A stretch of 10,386 nt of DNA from positions 1 through 10,386 of the forward strand of contig CAJQOK010000290.1 of the NCBI GenBank assembly GCA_905479905.1. Reading direction: 5' to 3'. The DNA is from an uncultured Aliterella sp. Lineage in GTDB: Bacteria > Cyanobacteriota > Cyanobacteriia > Cyanobacteriales > Chroococcidiopsidaceae. The stretch's first letter is position 1. Every line of letters begins with the position of its first letter. The notes beneath the pieces are model-generated. The model saw nothing but the letters and a program-made list of their open reading frames with translations. It made no database searches and was not told where the DNA came from. Both the position numbers and the translations under genes were made by a program. Below are positions 6,694-10,386 of the stretch, in pieces.

Positions 6694-6954
6694 ATGCCTC
6701 CTCGTTGGCCCCGCAAACCAGACCGTAAAGACCCAGCTTTTCGTAAGCTAGACGATAGAATGACCTTTGCTACTCATGTAGCAGCTTTTACCGCAATTAA
6801 TTCTGGCTTGTGGTTTTTTCACAACTTTAAGTATGCTACTTGGGAGTGGTTGCCTTGGTTTACAGCCATTCATCTCGTCGTGCTACTATCGCATTTAATC
6901 TATATCAGTGCGATCGCTGATTATTCTTCCGATACCCCATCCAAATCCACCTAA
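6694..6954 (+). CDS. Small two-TM-domain membrane protein (2TM domain family)
   Basis: This 86-residue protein has no known function. A basic, proline-rich cytoplasmic head (MPPRWPRKPDRKDP, then FRKLDDRM) precedes two membrane helices at about 24-43 and 53-75, joined by a short aromatic loop (NFKYATWEWLPW). This head-TM-Trp-rich loop-TM pattern is that of the '2TM domain' family, which includes many uncharacterised bacterial proteins. The tail is short and polar. ATG 6694 follows a HIP1 site in the 52-bp gap after moaC and no Shine-Dalgarno sequence is visible. The initiator is supported by the typical conserved N-terminal basic stretch. Cotranscription with moaC is possible but not shown. 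Confidence 0.75.
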   Translation: MPPRWPRKPDRKDPAFRKLDDRMTFATHVAAFTAINSGLWFFHNFKYATWEWLPWFTAIHLVVLLSHLIYISAIADYSSDTPSKST

Positions 6955-7008
6955 AGGGTAGAACAATTTTAGGCAAATAAGCGAAGATAAAATTATTTAA
7001 TCCCGATC

Positions 7009-7314
7009 ATGGCTCTTAACACTACTGAAGCAATAGAAAAACTTGCCGCAGAAATTGGCGAAAATGTGTACCTAGATATTGCTAAATGGCATTTATATTT
7101 ATCTAATGCTCATTTACATACTCTACTTGCCGAACAATTGTATCCAATTTTAAGCGCTAAATCTTTAGATGAAGACCGCGTTTTGCACATTTTGCAATCC
7201 ATCCCCGTCAAAATTGGTGGTGGCAAAAAGGAAGTATCGTTAATTGACTTTATGCCTATGCAATGCCAGGTAATTTTGATGGATATTTTAGAAAAATATC
7301 AACGCAACTTGTAA
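7009..7314 (+). CDS. DUF3181-like conserved cyanobacterial protein
   Basis: This 101-residue soluble, mostly helical protein has no signal peptide or membrane helix. The pattern TTEAIEKLAAEIGENVYLDIAKWHLYL near the N-terminus, then AEQLYPIL, a DEDRVLHILQSIPVKIGGGKKE segment (about 54-75) and a closing MQCQVILMDILEKYQ matches my recollection of the DUF3181 family. That family is widespread in cyanobacteria and of unknown function. The assignment is from memory of the pattern, not from a search. The reading frame has an ordinary amino-acid composition and a clear ATG, 54 nt after the two-TM gene. It reads in the same direction as moaC and the two-TM gene, so the three may form a transcription unit. 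Confidence 0.75.
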   Translation: MALNTTEAIEKLAAEIGENVYLDIAKWHLYLSNAHLHTLLAEQLYPILSAKSLDEDRVLHILQSIPVKIGGGKKEVSLIDFMPMQCQVILMDILEKYQRNL

Positions 7315-7534
7315 AGATATAAAACTGGCGTTGCCAATCAAATATAAGAATGGCAAAAAATGTTGCATTGCGATCGCCGTCTTAAGTTGGGCAACGCCAA
7401 AACTATTGCTAGTATAGTACGGTCAATTTCACCAAATCAAGATTACAGTAGCCATAACGGAAGATTTGTAAAAGTTGGTATTGCTCAATTGTTTATTCAG
7501 TCAACGCAGACATTTTTCTTAGAAATGTAAAGTG
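7315..7534. other. Intergenic region between convergent genes, with a 10-bp inverted repeat
   Basis: No coding frame of note lies in these 220 bases, the largest gap in the window. TGGCGTTGCC (7326-7335) is the inverse complement of GGCAACGCCA (7390-7399), with a HIP1 octamer (7370-7377) in the 54-nt loop. The repeat could form a long-loop hairpin at the 3' end of the DUF3181-like transcript. There is no T-run after it. The remainder shows nothing I can name. Confidence 0.45.
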
Positions 7535-7783
7535 TTATAGCGATGGATTCTGCTCAATATAAGAGCGTAGGGCGGAGTTAATTAGAGATTGGTAGTTCCC
7601 TTTACTTTTAAACCAATCTAGAATATCTTGATCTAGTTGAATTAGCGTGTCTTCTTGGCTAACAGGTTTTACTATTTTGGCTGTTTTCCAAAATTGTCGA
7701 TCTAATTCAGGAATATCTGAAGTATCAATTGCTGTATCAGGTATATTTTGTAATTCTTTAAGTCGATTGGGCGAGATACTCAT
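7535..7783 (-). CDS. brnA: BrnA antitoxin with its own internal start
   Basis: ATG 7783 lies in frame with the fused reading frame and is where a separate brnA would begin, overlapping the restored brnT end by 26 nt. The resulting 82-residue protein (MSISPNRLKELQ onward) carries the BrnA features: a DxPELDRQFWKTAKIVKP linker that binds the toxin in known pairs, and a C-terminal ribbon-helix-helix-like segment (LDQDILDWF...INSALRSYIE) expected to bind DNA as a dimer and repress the operon. Overlapping start and stop codons are usual for brnTA operons. Whether translation still initiates here cannot be told from sequence; if so, free antitoxin would be made alongside the fusion. Confidence 0.6.
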   Translation of the reverse strand: MSISPNRLKELQNIPDTAIDTSDIPELDRQFWKTAKIVKPVSQEDTLIQLDQDILDWFKSKGNYQSLINSALRSYIEQNPSL

Positions 7784-8041
7784 AAAAGGCTGTCCTTTCT
7801 TTGGGGTGGCTTTTCGGGCAGAGATTAAGCGAATTTTGCTGTTTCTGTCTGTATGGGCTACGGTAATAATTACAACTCCTTGAATTGCGCCAATACTAAG
7901 TTCTCTAATTTCTTCATAGTCGTACCGCTCATCAATTGAGGTGAAAACAACACCGTCAAATATTTCTGTAGCTTCTTCAAAACTAATACCGTGTTTTTGA
8001 ATGTTTTGTTTGTTTTTATTTTTGTCCCATTCAAACTTCAT
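7535..8041 (-). CDS. brnT: BrnT toxin-BrnA antitoxin fused in one reading frame (probable frameshift fusion)
   Basis: BrnT is a RelE-like ribonuclease toxin normally neutralised by the separate DNA-binding antitoxin BrnA encoded just downstream. Here a single 168-residue frame contains both. Residues 1-79 are BrnT: FEWDKNKNKQNIQKHGISF at the N-terminus, the ERYDYEE segment near 38-44, and RLISARKAT at 71-79. Residues 87-168 are BrnA-like, with its DIPELDRQFW motif (109-118) and the LDQDILDWFKSKGNYQSLINSAL helix region. The join falls in an A-rich run on the coding strand (7802-7796). Adding one A there would change the end to PKERTAFYEYLAQST and a TAA at 7760-7758, a typical BrnT ending of 94 residues. 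I therefore read it as a brnT broken by a 1-nt deletion, or a sequencing error, rather than a designed fusion. The neutralising contact could still work in cis. No transposon or phage gene is adjacent. Confidence 0.8.
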   Translation of the reverse strand: MKFEWDKNKNKQNIQKHGISFEEATEIFDGVVFTSIDERYDYEEIRELSIGAIQGVVIITVAHTDRNSKIRLISARKATPKKGQPFMSISPNRLKELQNIPDTAIDTSDIPELDRQFWKTAKIVKPVSQEDTLIQLDQDILDWFKSKGNYQSLINSALRSYIEQNPSL

Positions 8042-8064
8042 TCAAATACACATAGTCCCTATAA

Positions 8065-8080
8065 AGTCAAGTTTAACCTT
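8065..8080 (-). promoter_or_regulatory. Possible brnTA control region: TTGACT box overlapping an imperfect palindrome
   Basis: On the minus strand TTGACT (8070-8065) resembles a -35 box. It overlaps an imperfect 12-bp palindrome of the form AAGxTTAAxCTT (8080-8069), 28-39 nt upstream of the brnT ATG. BrnA-type antitoxins autorepress through palindromes near the promoter, so this is a candidate operator. No good -10 box is found at the right spacing. Confidence 0.22.
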
Positions 8081-8170
8081 CCTAATCTCAATTTCCATAA
8101 AAGCACAATTACGGCGATTCACTGGATAACCCAACATTGAGGCATCAACAAACAATTCTTCCCCGTGTTA

Positions 8171-9817
8171 TTATCTACCAAGTTTTTGGCGGATTCTAGA
8201 CATAAAAACATCAACTTCTGGTAACTTCATCTGCATCGCAATTAAAGCAAAAACCCCAATTCCCACACCTCCAGCTAAAGTAAGCTGGACTAATTGCTCT
8301 TTGAATCCATCATCATGCCAAAACTGCTGTATTCCCCAAAGAGTTCCCCAACTAGCTAAACCAGCTAAAAAGCTACCGCCAGTCAAAGCCAAAATAGGTA
8401 AACTCCATTCAAGCCAGGGTAAACCGTGCAGTTTGCGATCTAGCATCCAAAATAATAGCAGCATCGATATTGTATTTACTACCACCGTTGCCAAAACTAA
8501 ACCCGGTGCGCCAAGCATTTTAAAAAATACATAGGCAAAAATGATATTAAAAAAGATGCTCACCATACTGATGCGAAAAGGTGTATCGCCATCACCCAAA
8601 GCATAAAATACTCTAACTAAAACATCGCGCCCTAGATAGACAAACATCCCAATCCCGTACATAACCAGTAAAGAAGACACCAATTGAGACGCATTGCGAT
8701 CAAAGGCTCCGCGCTCGTATACTACGCGCACAATTGGTACAGCCAAAGTAATCGTAATTGCCCCCAAAGGCAGCATAGTAATTGCTGTAAGTAACAATCC
8801 CTGACGGATGCGCCCTTTCAATTCATCCCAATCTTGAGGATCGGCAAGTCGGGAAAAAATCGGCAGCATTGGCACTAATATCACATTAGAAAGAATGCCC
8901 AAAGGTGTTTGAATCAACAAACCTGCGTATTGCAAAGCCGAAGCCGCTTGGGGAACATAGGAAGCTAAAATCAAAATCACGTATAAGTTAATATGACTCA
9001 TCCCCGACGAAAACGTCGCCGGAGCCATAATTTTTGTAACTTCTTTTACTCCTGGCTGATTAAAATCAAAGCGCAGGCGCAAAGTACCCATACCTGACTT
9101 CCATTGTGCCGGAACTTGGATTAGCCACTGCAAAACTGCTCCCGCTAAAGTCCCCCAAGCTAAAACCGCTCCCCCTAGCATTGCGTATTGAGGCGTTGTA
9201 ACTTTTGCCCCTAGCTGCCATGCTAAAACCCCCAATCCAATAATTACAGTAACGCTGGAAAATAGGGGGCTAACTGATGGTAGCCAGTACAAATTAGCCG
9301 CATTCAACGTACCGAAACCAATGCCAATTAAACCCGCTAACAGCGCCATCGGAGCCATAATTTTCATTTGCTCAATGGCAATTCCCCTCACTTCTAATCC
9401 ATTAGGCGTAGTATTTAATCCCGGTGCTACTAAATCGATAATTCCTGGCGCGAAAAAAATCAAGGCGATCGTTACTAGCAACAGCAACCCACCGACAAAA
9501 GTTGTCACCGTCTCTACTAAAGGTGCAGCCTCAGATTTGGGGCGTTTGGCTAAAACGCTGACAATAGCACTATGAAAGGGCCCATTAATGCCGCCTAGCA
9601 ACACTAATAGAAAGCCAGGAATGACATAAGCATAGTTAAAGGCATCGGCAACTACACCAACACCAAAAACCGCCGCGATCGCCTGAGTACGTACTAAACC
9701 AAAAACTTTACTAATTAACGTTGCCGCCGCAACAATTCCAGCAATTCCAGCTAGAGAGCGAGAGGGGGTTGATTTTGACACAAATATCTTTAAAAATACC
9801 TTAACTGAAATCCCCAT
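8171..9817 (-). CDS. murJ: Lipid II flippase MurJ (MviN family)
   Basis: MurJ moves lipid II across the inner membrane so that peptidoglycan can be polymerised outside; it is a MOP-superfamily protein with 14 helices. The 548-residue frame is full length and hydrophobic throughout. Its N-terminal region matches the family: AGIVAAATLISKVFGLVRTQAIAAVFG, VADAFNYAYVIP (about 56-67) and GGINGPFHSA (75-84). By eye against E. coli MurJ, Arg43 matches Arg24 and Asp58 matches Asp39, while Lys37 stands at Arg18 and Leu71 at Arg52. Cyanobacterial members may differ this way as a group. The start is ATG 9817. The first 17 residues are a short basic/hydrophobic leader before the conserved PSRSLAGIAG, so a shorter start cannot be excluded. 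Flanking genes are unrelated, so murJ is probably transcribed alone. Confidence 0.93.
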   Translation of the reverse strand: MGISVKVFLKIFVSKSTPSRSLAGIAGIVAAATLISKVFGLVRTQAIAAVFGVGVVADAFNYAYVIPGFLLVLLGGINGPFHSAIVSVLAKRPKSEAAPLVETVTTFVGGLLLLVTIALIFFAPGIIDLVAPGLNTTPNGLEVRGIAIEQMKIMAPMALLAGLIGIGFGTLNAANLYWLPSVSPLFSSVTVIIGLGVLAWQLGAKVTTPQYAMLGGAVLAWGTLAGAVLQWLIQVPAQWKSGMGTLRLRFDFNQPGVKEVTKIMAPATFSSGMSHINLYVILILASYVPQAASALQYAGLLIQTPLGILSNVILVPMLPIFSRLADPQDWDELKGRIRQGLLLTAITMLPLGAITITLAVPIVRVVYERGAFDRNASQLVSSLLVMYGIGMFVYLGRDVLVRVFYALGDGDTPFRISMVSIFFNIIFAYVFFKMLGAPGLVLATVVVNTISMLLLFWMLDRKLHGLPWLEWSLPILALTGGSFLAGLASWGTLWGIQQFWHDDGFKEQLVQLTLAGGVGIGVFALIAMQMKLPEVDVFMSRIRQKLGR

Positions 9818-9899
9818 TGGGATTTATAGATAATACCGCTCTCTAGCGCTGCGATCGGGATGCTTGTCAATAAAACACTGCGCCAATTGCCTTCAAACC

Positions 9900-9911
9900 C
9901 CTTTTAAAAGG
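9900..9911. repeat. Perfect 12-bp palindrome CCTTTTAAAAGG between SDR gene and murJ
   Basis: CCTTTTAAAAGG lies 26 nt past the SDR stop codon and 83 nt upstream of murJ. It is too short and AT-rich in the middle to be a convincing terminator stem. A dimeric repressor site is possible but there is no independent support. Confidence 0.3.
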
Positions 9912-9937
9912 ACATTTAACATTGATATCAAAAGACT

Positions 9938-10386
9938 TTAATTTTTATTTATGCCTGTACCTAAAATAGTGTTCCACAAATTTATTAGGGCTTCTCTAGG
10001 TAAAAATCGCGGGATATTTACTAGCACTTGATTTCTAATATCCCCAGGTACAATACTAGAATGCTTGTTCTTTAAGGCTTCTAAGGCTTCAATGACTATT
10101 ACTTCTGGGGGCGTAGCGTTTGCTTCGGCGGCTTTAGCTAAAAAGCCAGGAAAATCCGCATCTGCAAAAAAGCTTGTAGCTGATGGACCCGGACAAACTG
10201 CAAGAATGTTGACATTATAACTGCGATTTTCTGCCCACAAAGCCTCGCTAAAACTCAATACAAAAGCTTTACTAGCAGCGTAGACAGTGAAGTAAGGCAT
10301 CGGTTGAAAGGCGGCGGTGGATGCCATATTAATTATTCCTCCCAAATGGCGATCGCGCATTCCGGGCAAAAAGTAATGTGTTAAGT
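9938..10386 (-). CDS. Short-chain dehydrogenase/reductase, classical SDR (5' end outside window)
   Basis: This is the C-terminal part of an NAD(P)-dependent short-chain dehydrogenase: 148 residues are visible and the Rossmann glycine-rich motif lies beyond the right edge. The catalytic core is present: NMASTAAF with the catalytic serine (about visible residue 22), YAASK with Tyr35 and Lys39, then AVCPGPSATSF, the PG motif after the sixth strand. Upstream, HYFLPGMRDR continues to the window edge in frame, so a TTG at 10369 is internal rather than the start. The sequence fits the broad classical group (DltE-like, COG0300 style) of varied substrate range, so the substrate cannot be given. The C-terminus is short and ends at TAA 9940-9938. 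The gene reads the same way as murJ, 120 bp upstream of it. Confidence 0.88.
   Translation of the reverse strand, partial: LTHYFLPGMRDRHLGGIINMASTAAFQPMPYFTVYAASKAFVLSFSEALWAENRSYNVNILAVCPGPSATSFFADADFPGFLAKAAEANATPPEVIVIEALEALKNKHSSIVPGDIRNQVLVNIPRFLPREALINLWNTILGTGINKN

Larger units (their letters stand above)
1327..10356. repeat. HIP1 octamers (GCGATCGC), 12 dispersed copies
   Basis: Perfect GCGATCGC occurs at 1327, 1805, 2916, 4027, 5537, 5580, 5816, 6652, 6910, 7370, 9675 and 10349. A random 10.4-kb sequence would be expected to hold fewer than one. HIP1 is the highly iterated palindrome of many cyanobacterial genomes. Nine copies lie within coding sequences (Ada-like twice, serine hydrolase, glycosyltransferase, MFS three times, murJ, SDR), one in the two-TM gene, and two between genes. 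Confidence 0.93.

Noticed and set aside
7647..7883. Plus-strand open frame opposite brnTA
   Set aside because: It is a shadow of the BrnT-BrnA reading frame without recognisable features.
9830..9870. Perfect TTGACA (9870-9865, minus strand) with TATTAT (9835-9830) upstream of murJ as a promoter
   Set aside because: The spacer is 29 bp, far from 17, and no other -10 lies at the correct distance. The two boxes cannot form one standard promoter.
1..10386. CRISPR array, transposase, prophage or defence island
   Set aside because: No regularly spaced repeats, transposase or phage-like proteins were seen. The only defence-type locus is the single brnTA pair.

Overview
The window looks like a chromosomal stretch of a cyanobacterium. 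Twelve perfect copies of the octamer GCGATCGC (HIP1, a cyanobacterial hallmark) occur in 10.4 kb. The base composition is moderately AT-rich, most starts lack a Shine-Dalgarno sequence, and several proteins are of recognisably cyanobacterial type: an SH3b-NlpC/P60 endopeptidase, a DUF3181-like protein and a cyanobacterial-style MurJ. The repeats (a GTAGAGACGTTGCA palindrome, a C6/G6 hairpin, a GCGATAGCGC-type element) also fit this group. I would not name a genus from the sequence alone.

Layout. Positions 1-894 (-) hold most of a WecA/MraY-type polyprenyl-phosphate sugar-1-phosphate transferase that runs off the left edge. Next comes an Ada-like gene (-) joining an AraC-type region to O6-methylguanine-DNA methyltransferase. 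Upstream of it lies a near-perfect 54-bp-period tandem duplication that abuts a C6/G6 hairpin. A class-A-beta-lactamase-like serine hydrolase (-) follows, divergent from a probable + strand operon of NlpC/P60 endopeptidase, membrane-anchored family 2 glycosyltransferase and MFS exporter. The MFS stop codon lies inside a 31-bp palindrome. That palindrome also looks like the intrinsic terminator of the convergent tRNA-Arg(ACG) gene. A + strand run then carries moaC, a small two-TM membrane protein and a DUF3181-like protein.

The right third is on the - strand: a brnT-brnA toxin-antitoxin locus whose two genes are now one reading frame, the lipid II flippase murJ, and the C-terminal part of a classical short-chain dehydrogenase that runs off the right edge.

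Function. Much of the window concerns the cell envelope. Polyprenyl-phosphate sugar transfer (left-edge transferase and the family 2 glycosyltransferase), peptidoglycan remodelling (NlpC/P60 and possibly the serine hydrolase) and lipid II export (MurJ) are interleaved with housekeeping genes. The most notable point is the BrnT-BrnA locus. One extra A in an A-rich run would restore a typical separate BrnT ending that overlaps an in-place brnA start, so the fusion looks like a recent 1-nt deletion. I saw no phage genes, transposase or CRISPR array, and no gap between genes exceeds about 220 bases.
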